From: Physcia stellaris
Taxonomy: Eukaryota > Ascomycota > Lecanoromycetes > Caliciales > Physciaceae
Length of the DNA stretch: 64,000 nt
NCBI GenBank assembly: GCA_018902385.1
Contig: JABSSW010000027.1
Coordinates: 372,001-436,000 of the forward strand
Direction: 5' to 3'
Of this stretch, positions 9,969 to 22,180 are shown one piece after another. The translations under genes were made by a program, and so were the position numbers. The notes beneath the pieces were generated by a model. The model was not told the DNA's origin. It saw only the letters and a list, made by a program, of their open reading frames with translations, and did not search any database. How positions within the stretch are numbered: the first letter of the stretch is position 1; each line of letters begins with the position of its first letter.

Positions 9969-12900
9969 ATGGTGAGAAGCTTTGATGATCTGATCAGCTT
10001 TTTGCTAAATGAGATCGCTCTGTGTGGCGAGGAAGGTATGTCGGCTTCGATTCGTATTTTCCATCAATTGTCCTTGCCCTAAGTCTCTACATGCACCGTC
10101 GTTGCGGAAAGCAAGACTTAACCTTGTGCAAGAGAATCCACTCAGCTTCTCTGAAAGAGGAGTGGTAACGATGATTTCGGCTTTTAGTGTATTCGATCAC
10201 CATATCGTTTTCAAATTTCCTTTTTATTTCATACCTCTGTTGTTCGATGATAGCTTCCTTCACAGGGTTTCCATGTAGGAAATACTGATGTTTGATGTTC
10301 GATCTTGTCAGGCGCACAACCTGCCAAATTCCTGTCGTACCTTGATGCATACCACAATGCTGCGGCTCAGGATGCCCATCCACGTTCAGACACGGACAAC
10401 CATGGCCAGGCGCGCAGAGGTCCAAACGTTGACCGACCCTATCAAGAACAAGTTTGGATGTGGCTTACGCAACATCCGGATGTGCGTGTACTGAGAGATG
10501 GTGAAGCGTGTAGTGTGACTTTGTCTCAGGCCGAGAGAGGCGAATCGTCTTCTGCGCCCAATAAAGTAAAACCAAAAGTAGTGGAACCTCTCAAAGCTAG
10601 CAGACCGGTATCGCTTCCACCGCAGTCTCCAGGAGCCAAGGGCTATCATAATCCAGAGGAACCTTCGCCACCCATCCAGGCTCCTCATCTCGGTGAGGGT
10701 TCGGCAGCCGCTACCAATGGGCCAGTTCAACTGCGACCGGACGTGCGGCTTTTCATAAGTGAAGAGCGGATGTGGCATGCACTTGCAGGCCATGGTCCTG
10801 ATCTGCAAAGAATAACCAAACCGGAATTTCAATGCTTATCTGTTATCACTTCATGTCGAGAGAAAGGCATTTTGCAGGCAGACTTGACTAAGGCCACTGG
10901 CCAAGACAAACGATCGCTACCGAAAAGAACACAGAATCTTTACGAAAATGGCTATATCGAAAAGAAGCCTGTTTTGTTCAAGGGCACAAGGACAAGTTGG
11001 CTGTACGCTAAACAATTTGCTCCCAAAACTACCAGCCTTAGAGTCTCTGCCTCAGAAACTAAGGAGGCCCTTTCTGACGCCCCTGAACATGATAAGGGAG
11101 CTGTAGTGGACTACCGGGTCCTTTTCAATGCAATTTTTAGTATTTTGCGGGATGCGAAATCGAAGATTATCACGAATTTTGATTTGATCGAGAAGCTGGT
11201 ATGTTGTCCATGCTAACCCCTAAAGCACCTGACTAATGCATAAATACGTTCAGAAAACCTGGCCCATGAAGTGGAGATCGCGTCATCGGTTAGGCGTTCT
11301 ACGAAGACTAGAGATCATTGGCTGCATCAAAGAAGTAACTGCACGAGCCTTCCAAGAAGGCAGGTTGAAGGACAGGCGTTATAGATGTTTGAAAATGGTC
11401 CGTGAACCCACAGAGGCCGACTGGAAAGCCTTTCTTGACACGCCCTATCATGGACTGGACAACGTAGAAGTACAACGGCGTGCTCAGCAAGCTCGACAAG
11501 ACGATGACCAAGACGGTGATGAAGCAGATGCTGATATCACAGGATATGCAGACCGTGGAGACGAAAATCCAGAGGAGGAGATTCAAGAAGTCGAGCGGTC
11601 GATCCCACAGTGGACCCCCGAGCGCCCTATCAACAATTTCATCTTTGATCTGGTCCATGAGGCTGGGGAGCAAGGTATTAGCACCAAGGTGAATATTGCC
11701 TTTCCCACTGATGTGTCTCTTTATCGCTCACAACAGCGTAGGATATACAGGGCTGCGGATTCGGAGATACCTGGAAGAAACCGATTGAACAACGGATAGG
11801 TCGCCTTGTCGATCACTGGCAAATTTCCCAACCTTTACATCTGCGTCATCTGGCAATTATCAGAGATACAGCATTGGACGGGAAGACCCCTCACTATGTT
11901 CATTACACCTATGGAAATTTCAAATCATTGGTAGACGAAGGGCTCGCTTCGTGGGACGCAGTTGCAACGGACTCCTATACCTCCAGAAAGAAAAAAATCT
12001 CAGCATACCGCCTGCTGAAGCCCAAGCAGATGTTGATGAGTATGGATTTCCGAAGATCTCATCTAATGCCTTTCAAGGCGCTGACAATGAGGCTACGCTT
12101 GCGGATTGTGTACATGCGTTTAAGCTGCAGCCACTGGGCTTCAGCAAACCTGGGCAACTTCGCAAGGGTAGACCTAAAAAAAATGAAGGGACTGCTAGTG
12201 ACGTTTATAAAAACACAGAGATCAATGATGCTAATGCGCGAAAATCGAGCACGTTGGTTAATGATGGAGCCACTAGTGCAGAAGCTATGGAGACCCTCGA
12301 AGAGCCTACGGAGCAAATCGAAACAGCATCTTCCAGAGTCCAAAGCGCATATAGCGGTAAGAAGAAAGGCAGGCCACGGAAAGTGCAAAGTATCGGTCTG
12401 CCGACGAATTTCGACAAGCTAAGCTTTAAGAAGCAGCATCATCTCATACGATTACAGCGATATGGCATAAAATATGCAAGCGAACGGGCCGCGGAGGCAA
12501 TTGCACTCCTTGTCGCTGAGGGTCATGATATCAACAAGGCTCAAGAATTCGTCTTGGCTGAGGTCGATGCTCAACGTGAAAGATCAAAAGAGACGCCAAT
12601 TTCCAGCGCCATTAGAGACTATCTTAAACTCCCTCCACCACCGCGGCCATATTTTCCTTCTATTGCCGCCCACACAATACAACACCTCCCAAGGCAAAAA
12701 CCAGTTGACGAGTGTGAGTCGCTCTTAGCCGCAGACCGAAGCAGCCCCTGGCCTCAGGAACCATTGAACAGTGAATACATCGCTACATCCAAGGCAAAAA
12801 TTGGTAGGCCTCGCAAAAAACGTGCTCCGCTCAAAATTTCATATTTTCCATCCATCGCTGCGCACACTTTTCCCATCTGGAACACAAGTCCAGCGACACA

Positions 12901-15900
12901 TCGAAGGACACCACAGCAGAAACCTCGAGCTAATTTAGCTAGCGATGTGTATCTACCATCGATTGCTGCTCATACATTCCTTTGCTATGGACCTGGTGTA
13001 CCTGCCAAGTCGAATAAAAGAAAGCAAGGCTCATCCTCAATATTTATGCCCCCTCCCAAGCGGACTAAACATTACACTAGAACGTCATTCTACATGAGCC
13101 TATCCGAAAGCACTCCACGTGACTGCGGAGTAGGAGCTTTTCTCAGCTTAAAGGACAGAGACTCGAGCCGAAGAGGCTACCCTTTGAGTAGATTAGCCAT
13201 ACTCAAATCAGCCCGACTGATACAATTCCCATGGTTTGTTCCTGGCACGACGGGAATTGTTGATCCGTACTACGGACATGTTGGTTTATCACTTCCACAA
13301 GGGACGCCAACAGATTCGCGGCCGGGATCTCGTGAAGCATCCGAGAATCGACACTTACCTGACCAACCTCAGCCGTTGATGGCTACCGGTTTGCAGACGA
13401 CCAGTGCCAATGGCGGGTACATAAGCACAGAACTGGTAGAGCAAGAGCAAGATGACATACCATCAACACGACTAGTTGAAAAGGGCAACGATTTAATTCC
13501 AGACGTAATTAGCGGGAGAAACGAAATGCCTGCCACTTCGGGGCCGAACGATAGTAAATGGACCTCTAGCAGTGGTACTCAAGTGAAAGAATCCGGAGCT
13601 ACAGATAGGTTTATCCAGCCAGAATCATCTGCATCTGTAGAGCCAGCAGGGGATGTTCAAGTAGAACTCATAGGCAATGCCGAAGAACACGAGCGACATG
13701 CGATATCCGAGTCTCCACTCGCAATGTCCAACTCACCCATAACAGGAGACCACACCGCAGATAAAGTACACCCATTGGAAGTATCTGAGACGCCTGCTGG
13801 CATGAATGATGAAACATCACTGCCGCCACTCGTTGTCGATGAGCCAAATCGGAAGGCTCCGATCCGCCAGAAGAAGACGGCAGGAGGTTCTATTGCAATG
13901 CTGCGAAAGAGTATCATATTAGATTTGCTTTCAAGATGCGGAGGCGTTATACCAGGCGATAAGTCCCTTGAAGCGCCCTTTGTCATTGAATGGAACAGAC
14001 GTGGGCAAACCGGAGAGCCAGATAAGGAGACTGTAAGGAAGACTGTGGACGCATTATGCACTGCAGGTAAAGCCCATAAACTAAGATTCAGTTTTCGAAA
14101 TGCAAAGGGATCGACGATTACTAAATCAATGGTTACGACAAGCGATATAAGTGCGACAGACCCAAAGGTGAAAGATACGCAGCGTGCAATCATCGCCTGC
14201 GATCCTGCCTGCTATTTCCCTTACCCTCTGGAAGTCCCCGCCGATTACGACAGGCGGATATCGGCCGGATGGAGGAGGGAGCTTGAGGATGACGATTCTA
14301 GGGTTTTCTTGGTTCACAGGCCACACGATTTGGAGAATGACGAGGGAGAGGAGAAAAGCGCTTAAGGAGAGAAGACGCCCGAGGAAAGACATACGTCAGA
14401 ACGAAAGAGCGGATATTGAGGAAAAGCAGAGGCCAGAACATGTGCAACAACTGATTAGGCTACTTAGTGAAGGTGGAGAGAAGCTTAGAAAGAGCGGCTA
14501 TCTGGAAGCAAGAGCCGTTCATGAAAGTGGAAATGTGAACAGACATTCAAAGCTCTTGCAAGATTTCGATGCCGCTCTAGCCGCTCTCATCCAAGCCAAA
14601 TCCAACGATCAGCCTACGGCGCCGGATGAAGGACAATCGTCTATCGAGGAACAACACTATTTGATAGGCCAATTCTATGCAGCTTTACAAGCATTGGTGT
14701 CAGTCGATGATTTGAGTAGCTTGGGTTTGCTCCGCCTGCAACTCGGTGGTTCCGGACAGGCTTTGGCTATGAATGTAGAATCCCCAGACAACGGTCATGC
14801 TACGCATTCTGGGCACGTCCTGGTCGAACCTTTGAAAAAGCCTGGTTTGCCCCGCAAGGTTCAACGGCTTGCAAGCTTGAAAGAACCCGCTTTCAAGAGA
14901 GTTCCTCGTCGAGCTGTGCCGCTTCACTCAGTATCTCGCAACACTGGGCTTCCCCGAGAGTTTAGATTCCGGTTTTCAGCGGGCCTGCTTCAGCCATTGG
15001 CAACCTCACAATGGGATTTAGCGGAAGAAGAACAACTCGAATGGGCCGCTGAGGAAGACGACACGCCCAATGCTCCTCCTCCAGACTTCATGGCGGAACC
15101 GCCACCGTGGGCGACATTAGATCTCCGTACTATTAATTCCGGAAGCCGTGGAAGCTATGCGATGTGGAATAATCTGCAAGGCGTCACTTCCTGGCAGGCG
15201 GCCGATCTTCTTCAAGATCATTTCATGGATGATGTTGAGGCGCTGCTGGAATGGGAAGAGGACAATGTTGGACACAGTCCAGCTGTCTTTCCTGGCTGGC
15301 CTTTCGTCAATCATAGTCTAATCTACCCTCATAAATTCATCGTTACTCCCATGGTCGACATGGGGGCGGCGCTTCAGGTCAAAAAGAACCCTGGCACGAA
15401 AGGTCGTATGGTGACCCGACCGTTCTTTTTCCATATGCTAAGGCCAGTCGAAGAAGCCCTTGACCGTGCTAGGACGTTGCGAGCATCCCGGAAAATCTAC
15501 GATGAGCCGTACGGACCCATTGAGGGTACCTTTGGAATAATCCTGCCCAAGAAAGATTCTGTGCCAGTTTACTATAGCAGCCATGTCAATGCATATACCG
15601 AAGGTATTGCAGATGTGGAGGCACATGCCGAAGCAATTGCCGATCTGAAAGCTCGTACTAAGGGCAAAGCAGAAACGAAGACAGGACCTACCAGAAAACG
15701 CACGAGAGACTTATCTTTGTCTGCTCCACTGAAAAGAAGGCGTTTGAGTCGACCTACTGAAAAGTTATCCCTGCAAGCTGAAGCAGAAATTGCCAATAAG
15801 ATTAGTTACCGGGGACCAAGGAAGGCGAGAATATTTGGTCCAGAAAACGAGAAGCGCTTACTAGTTGCTGTCATTGTCATAAGAACTATAACTGGTGGCT

Positions 15901-17378
15901 TGGATCAACGCATTGATTGGGTACTTGTCGCGAAGATTTTTCAACCTGAGCATGATGAGATGTTCGTCCACAGCCTATGGCCAACACTCCGTGCCAAGAA
16001 CAAGTCACAAATGGAGAAACTGACTTCACAGTTTCAAGCTATGTTTCCTCAAGCGTATGAGGAGAGAGAGGTTCCACCTTTGGACTTTGACCATCTCGAC
16101 GAGTACCCATGGGGTCAACTGGTGGACTGGGTCATTGAAAACATCGAAGTTCCGGTCCCTTCAACTAACCTGGAATTGCCTGCGACCCGCTCTGAGTTCG
16201 ATACTTTTTTCCGCCCGCAGGAGTCGTCTGACATCGGCTTTGGACCATTCTTCGATACTGCTCAAGAAAATACTGTCGCAAAGAGAGAAGCGATTCAAAA
16301 CAAGCAAGCCTTCGTCTGTCCAATAACGCCTAAGCCTCGTAACGCGGGCAAGGAGGTTGCTACCGAAATGGATGTTATCAAAAGCCATGTCCGAGCCAAT
16401 CTTCTAACACCGGTGGACACATACAACGCCACAGCCGCCTTCGAACGTCTCTCAAGCTTCGACTCAACCCTAGTATCTCAGGCCGTGAAAGAACTCACGA
16501 CTGCCCGCGTCCTCGCGGGCCAGAAAGAGGGCCGAGTGGTTCCAGGTCGCAACTACAAGATCTCGAAAACCCTGCTCAACAACCTCAACAAGAACCCCTC
16601 CGCCGAAACATTGCAGCGCGCCGCGAAATTCAAGCGCCGTCTCGATCGCCAGTTGCAAGACAAAAACAATACCATCTTCGACAACTTCACCAGCAGCGAG
16701 CAGGCGGTGGTGATCCTCAACCTCCTCGCCCACGGCCGCATCAAGCTCCGCCCGCATAATCCGCCCATGAACAAATTCGGCCTCTTGTCAACAGACGGCA
16801 ATATCTCCTACGAGACACGCAAGATGGATCGCAAGAGCCTGCATTTCGCGGTCGAGGTTTCGATCACGGATAGCTATGTTGAGGGGAATCCATTACTGCC
16901 GCTACCGGCTGCACCGGCGCCGCATCTTGAGCTCCGCGCGAGAGGAGTGCGGAGGGAGAGGAGAATCCCGTTTTGGTATGACATCCACGATCAGCTGGTG
17001 CCTGACCTTTGGGCTCTTGCGCGATCGGCGGTGATTTCTTTAGTCACCTTCCGGCCGGGCATCAGACTTAAGGAGATTGCGAAGGGCTTGGCCCCTGGAT
17101 TGGATCTGTGGGAGGTTGAGCTTGTGTTGGGGTGGATGAGAGAAGCGAAAGTGGCGGGGGTTGAAGGGGAGGGGTGGAGTGTTAATGAATGGTGGTGGGG
17201 AGGTCTGGATTTGGGCGTTGAGGCGGATGCGGAGGATGAGGTCGAGGAGAGGGTGGTTGGAGATGGAGAAGGGGAGGGAGGGGATGATGTACAGAGAATT
17301 GAGGAGGAAGAAGAAGATGATGTGGGCACTTCGACTGACGATGCGGTGGTTGAGGAGTTGATGATGCAGGGCGCATGA
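9969..17378 (+). CDS. TFC3: TFIIIC B-block-binding subunit (Tfc3/Sfc3/tau138 type), two frame breaks
   Basis: Largest gene of the window, about 2,340 codons. TFIIIC binds the B block of tRNA promoters and recruits TFIIIB for RNA polymerase III. Exons: 9969-10035 (starts MVRSFDDLI), 10312-11198, 11254-11688, then 11742 onward; the introns have good GT-AG ends. The B-block domain (about residues 190-250) has the winged-helix pattern DLTKATGQDKRSLPKRTQNL. A Pro-rich centre carries three AT-hook cores (GRPKK, GRPRK, GRPRKK, near 12166, 12371 and 12802) and three copies of Y-[FL]-PSIAAHT. The last ~1,000 codons match the conserved C-terminal half and end in an acidic tail. Two phase changes lack good introns: at the A7 run 11991-11997 and near 14354-14357. 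A 56-nt GT-AG segment (11931-11986) could bridge the first, but it removes a SWDAV motif that looks coding. The gene should be essential, so indel errors are likelier than true breaks. Confidence 0.88.
12650..12976 (+). repeat. three dispersed copies of a Y-[FL]-PSIAAHT coding motif
   Basis: Units at 12650-12676 (YFPSIAAHT), 12842-12868 (YFPSIAAHT) and 12950-12976 (YLPSIAAHT), all in the TFIIIC frame and spaced 192 and 108 nt apart. The three DNA copies differ at several synonymous positions, so the peptide rather than the DNA seems to be conserved. Confidence 0.85.
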
Positions 17379-19450
17379 CATATCTATGTGTGGATGGAAT
17401 GTACAAATGGGTATATATAATATGGGGGCTTTCGTGGTGTTTGTGGTGGTTCGATAGATGGGAGGCTAGCTTTTGTGCTTTGAGATACCCGGTCTGTTTT
17501 TGTTGTTGTTGCATGGATGTGTTGCATTTGCGTGGCGAGATGTGAGTCGAGAGAAGAGAAAGGTCTTTCTATATGGACGTCATAGAATAGAGACTGATGT
17601 AAGATAGTTATAAATTACGTCGAAAGCTGAAAGGATTTCCCTCCTGCTATGATATCTAAGCAACCGCGGAGACCTTTTCTACTACTCTACGCTACTCCTC
17701 TGCTCTCGCAATCTCACCCCTTCTTTCCGCGTGCTACCCTCCGTCCCTCAACTCCCAATCTAACCCACTCTCTCTCCACGTCCGTCTCACGAATCTCGGT
17801 ATCTGATGCGAGGAGCCCCACTTTCTCTTGCGCAGCTGATGATAGTAGCTCCAAGAAGTCGTGTCCATACCTCTCGGATTCTGCAGAGAAATGGGTGGTA
17901 GCGGGGGCGAATAGAGAAGTTGGGGGAGGGGGGAGTGAAATAGCTAATTAGGCTTTGAGCATCCCATGCAAATGGGAATTCGAAAATCCAAGGAGATTGG
18001 AGTTCAGGTGCCAAGAGAGAGTCATGGGTAAAGGGCAATATCTGAATCTCCCATCTTTTCTTCTTCTTCAGTTTCTTCATCTCCTTTCACTTTTTCGGAA
18101 AAAGCCATCCATCACGCTCACCCCTGCCCCTAAACACAACACCCCCGCTCCACAGCAATGCCATATAGCGAATACTTTACAAACAGCTCCCCGTCCCCTT
18201 CCCTCTCTTTAAATACCAACCCACCTCCCCCCTTCCCAAATCTCCTCCATGCGAGACCCCCAGCTTGGATTCGAATCCCTATAGCATATAGCCCGCACCC
18301 CGTAACTCCCCCGTTACCCTCAGCATTAGCCGATGAGGTAGTGTCGTCTTGTGGCGTACGTATGAGAATAAGTATGAGTCTGGGCGTCTGCTGCAAGCCG
18401 ATTTGGGGGTGACGGTTTCTGGTTCTGGTTTCGAAGCGCCGTGGCAGCTGGCTGTTTCTGCTTGTGGGTTTGGATGGGAATTAGGGGGAATGGAGAGGAG
18501 TGGATGGTATATGGAATACAGAAAACGTGTAAGAACTGTAACGTCATGCGAATTTCGGGGCCGTGACATGCGTGGAGTTGATCTATCTGGTGACAGACAC
18601 GTTGTGTTGGGCAAGTGCATGTGTGGCTGTAGTGTCGGATTGGAAGGCTGATTGGTATTCTTATTTTGCACGGTGAGTCTTTGTGTGGGTATGAGCTCCC
18701 TGTTGCGAGGTGGAGATGGGATGGTGATGAAGGATATGGGACAGAAAGAGAAGGAGAGAGTTTAAGAGGACGCTTTGTGAATATCTTGGTGCTGGTGCTT
18801 GTATAAAGACATCGAAAAGACCGAAGGATATGGATGAATAGAAATTGCGGTCTTGGTTGAAAACGGAGACAAGAAAAAAGGTCTCGGAAGCACATTACGT
18901 GTATGAAAAGTAAAAGCTAACAAGGAGAAAGAGACAAGAATTACGTATCAAAATGCTTCATTCAAATGGCTACCTATGGACCTACTCTCTTAAGGTATGC
19001 AAAGTAGCATGCTAGCCAAGCTGCCAACCGGCCAGCCTCGCTCATCTCTTGCCAATAGCACCAGCTGATCAAGCATTCAACGACCATCACCTAGCTCAAA
19101 AGACCATATCGTACAAAGCTTGCTATTCAAATAGCCAACACAAAGTGCCGCCCCCTCTCCCCAACTTTTCGTCTCTCTGTAAAATATTCTTAAGCAAGCA
19201 CTAAGGATTAGGAACTAGGAGGATCCCCACCTCACAATGGTATTCAAACATGACAATCCCAGGGAACCAGCCTGTGAGATCCGTACGCATGTCGTTCTGC
19301 GAGGTTGGGGTGATTAGATTGTATGCTGTATGCGCGTGCGCGTGCGTGTATGTCTCATCTATTGCGGAAGAGTGGGAGAGATGCAATCTATGCTTGCGTA
19401 TCGATGGAATCAAAGAGACTCGTCGGCGTCGTTAAAAGAATACGATTCCT
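17379..19450. other. intergenic, convergent TFIIIC and C2H2 factor
   Basis: About 2 kb between two 3' ends. Many short frames on both strands (for example 18326-18895 minus and 18349-18651 plus) overlap one another, are His/Ser/Pro- or Gly-rich and show no motif; I do not call them. An alternating purine-pyrimidine run (gcgcgtgcgcgtgcgtgta, about 19329-19350) is a small Z-DNA-prone patch. Confidence 0.5.
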
Positions 19451-22180
19451 TCAGTATGCAGTCTCAAGCTCGGGCTCTACACCCAAAGATGACATAGTAG
19501 GCGTGCCGGCACTGACGATGGCGTTGGGCGCGAGTGCATCCTCATAACCAGAGAGAGCTTGAGCATGGAGCCTGAATGAATCGCCGATCACCTTGTTGAT
19601 CCTATCAAATGTGATTAGCTATATATTTTGTATTGTCCAATATTGACGGGCTTACCCCCAGACGACATGCTCGTCGAGTAGATTTCCCCATAGGCGTGCA
19701 AGCGCGGAACTTAACTTCTCATTGGGGTACTCATCGTCGAAGATGTTCCTCACGAGATTATATATAGCGAGTTCCTCCTCGGTTGCCGGCTCTTCGTCAA
19801 TCTCCAGACGATTGAGCCAGAGACTGAGTATGACGATAAGGTCAAGGGCGCAGAGCGGGTGCTCCACACTCCAGTTCGTGGCGTGTGTTTTACCGACCCA
19901 TTTGATACCCTGTAGGCCAACAATTTCAAGCGTCTCGAAGCATACCCTGGCGATCTTGGCCATCTCTTGCGACCTCCTGATTTTGTCCCTGGCAACGATC
20001 ATGGCGGCAGCAACCTCATAGGAATCGTGATATCGTAATGCTTCTTGCACCGACTTGAGGTCGACCTCCAACCGGGCGCGTGTATTTCTGAAGACTGCCA
20101 TGGAGTTGAAGATCAGGGGGTGACCATGGTGTGGAGCGTGGAGCTGGACAACGATCGTCTCGGGTTCGCATACATCGAGAGAATTCTCCCACGTCTCGAG
20201 GGCGAGACGTAGCTTATACTCGGTTACCACATCCTGTAAAGCCTCGAAGCTACGCTTATGGTACCAGACTTCGAGGAATAAAGCGTTGATCATGACACGC
20301 GTCGCAAACGCACTGTATTGCACTGTCTCTCCCTGGAAGAGACTATCGTGAGCCTGTCGAACCGTGCTTATTGTCGATGAGTTCAGGCTGTCTCGCCACG
20401 AATCCTCATTAGTTACTTCAAGGTTCCATAGTGACTCGGAGGAGGGAAGGTCGAAGGTGTCAAATTCATTAAAGCTGATTGCTGGTGTGTGATTGTATGT
20501 CATTGTGAGCATGCCGAGGAAAATGTAAACGGCGTAATACGTGCGTCTGCAACCTTCATCCTCGACCCACTCCTCATGACTTGGTTGGGCACCAGCTCGA
20601 GCTTCCGAGCGAAGCTTCAACTCATATCGATTGCCCGCAACCATCTTGTAGCTTGATTAGCTGATTCAAAAAGGTAAAGAGGCCAGAACTTACATTGGTC
20701 AACAAACTCTTAATCGAACAAGCCCACTCAAGGCCTTTTGCATCGCCACTCCAACTTGCAAATATCATGTTCAGTAATGTGCTCTGCATTAGCCATAGAG
20801 GACATTTTCGGGAGTCGAAGCTCTCGTGGTTTGTCAAAATATGGTTGACGAGTAATTTCGACCCAATGTGCGCCATGAAAGCCTTATCTTCATTGAAAGT
20901 ATAAAGAGCACCAATGGATACGACGGACAGGAGCAAGGTGGAGTGGATTTGACTGGGTCTGAAGGTCTCGGGATGAAGGAAAGGAAGATGGTGATGGAAT
21001 AAGTTGAAGTACGCTGTCAGGCAAGTGTTAATATCATCCAAACTCAAGGTCTGGAAGTTGCTAGAAGTGGACCCTTCGTTGTCGCACTCCTTCAACCTGT
21101 TTTGCATTTCGTCGTATTCTTCTTGAGTCTTGATCTGCGGTGCTTTGGGCGACGTCAGTGGTTGACTTGGTCCAGGCGACCGTCGGTAGTCTACTGGCGA
21201 CACAGGTCCAGTGAGGAATGGGTAGGGCGAAAGACCGTTCGGTGTCGCTGGTCCAGATATTGGCATAGAATTAGTGATCGACTGAAGCGAGGGGGCGAGG
21301 GTGTCACCACCCGACGGGTATCTTTCCATAAGTGGTGGGAGCTGGTTCGGATGAGGCTGGACGGTACTCGAGGAGTTGAATGAGAGCTGTGACACTTGAG
21401 AATCTTGCGAGCCAGAAAGGCTTGATGAGATGGAATGAGCTTTGGGTTCAGTTACCGGCTGTGACATGAAATTATCCCACGACATCTGAGGCATTGGCAA
21501 CGCACTTGACAAATACGGCACGGCCGGGCCATCAAACATCGTGGTATGGTCAGGCGAGTAAGGGGTCGGGTTGTCGTTCATCTCGTCGTCTTGTTGAGCC
21601 ATTGCGGCAGTAGCTTTGTGATGAAGGTCGGTCATCAACATCGCAGCAGTCTCGAGGTCAACCATACCATCACTGCTAGCCTCAATCTGTTCCAGCGTCG
21701 CCGTATCTAGCTCCATCGAAGGCTTCGAGGGGCCCGCCGGTGAAGGTTTTGTACCTGGCCGTCGCTTGACCTCGCTGACCAGTGGCACTCCTCCATCTTT
21801 GGCGTGGACGGTTCGATCGTGGCGAAGGAGCAGATCGCGGCGGACAAAGGTGCTCCGACATTTCATGCACTTGAAGGGTCGTTCTTTGGTGTCTGCGGGA
21901 AGATGGAAGGTCAGCGTTTTTGGTTTGTGAGGGGCAGAAAAGAGTGATTCCTGATGACCCCGCCGTGGCTCAACCCAACGACCGTCTAGCGTAAGGAGAA
22001 TCAACAAACAAGAGACAAGAGTTACTCACGCGATCTTTCGTGACGTGATCGATGTTCACTGCGACTGAATGCTCGATTGCAATAGCTACATTTGTATTTC
22101 TTCTCGGGCACAGCAGGAGGTTTTCGGGTCGGTGTGGACGCTGAGGCCGTAGCAGGCGCAACAGTCGCAGTACCAGCCAT
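19451..22180 (-). CDS. C2H2 zinc-finger transcription factor with fungal_trans domain
   Basis: Four exons on the minus strand: 22180-22030, 21892-20694, 20644-19656 and 19601-19451, giving 829 aa. Phases agree at every junction. The first intron (137 nt) splits finger 1 from finger 2; splicing restores the canonical linker HERSHTKERPFKC. Finger 1 has C31, C34, H47 and H51; finger 2 has C59, C62, H75 and H80. A Ser/Pro-rich middle follows, then a fungal_trans-type region (about residues 350-700) with YFNLFHHHLPFLHPETF. The last exon encodes a short tail ending PELETAY. It is a nuclear DNA-binding regulator; its targets are unknown. The start at 22180 is the first ATG in frame and gives the usual short Ala/Thr/Pro leader. 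It is divergent from the RasGEF gene across 2.6 kb. Confidence 0.9.

Noticed and set aside
11931-11986. A 56-nt intron in TFIIIC as the accepted gene model
   Set aside because: Phase is right and ends are GT-AG, but it removes a SWDAV segment that looks conserved and lacks a clear branch site; kept only as an alternative to an indel.
18265-18290. tRNA-like string GGATTCGAATCCC
   Set aside because: The palindromic core does not sit in a 5-bp stem on either strand, and no cloverleaf follows.
18279-18895. Overlapping frames of 130 and 189 codons (minus) and 100 codons (plus)
   Set aside because: They overlap one another in different frames, are His/Ser/Pro-rich, and show no conserved motif.
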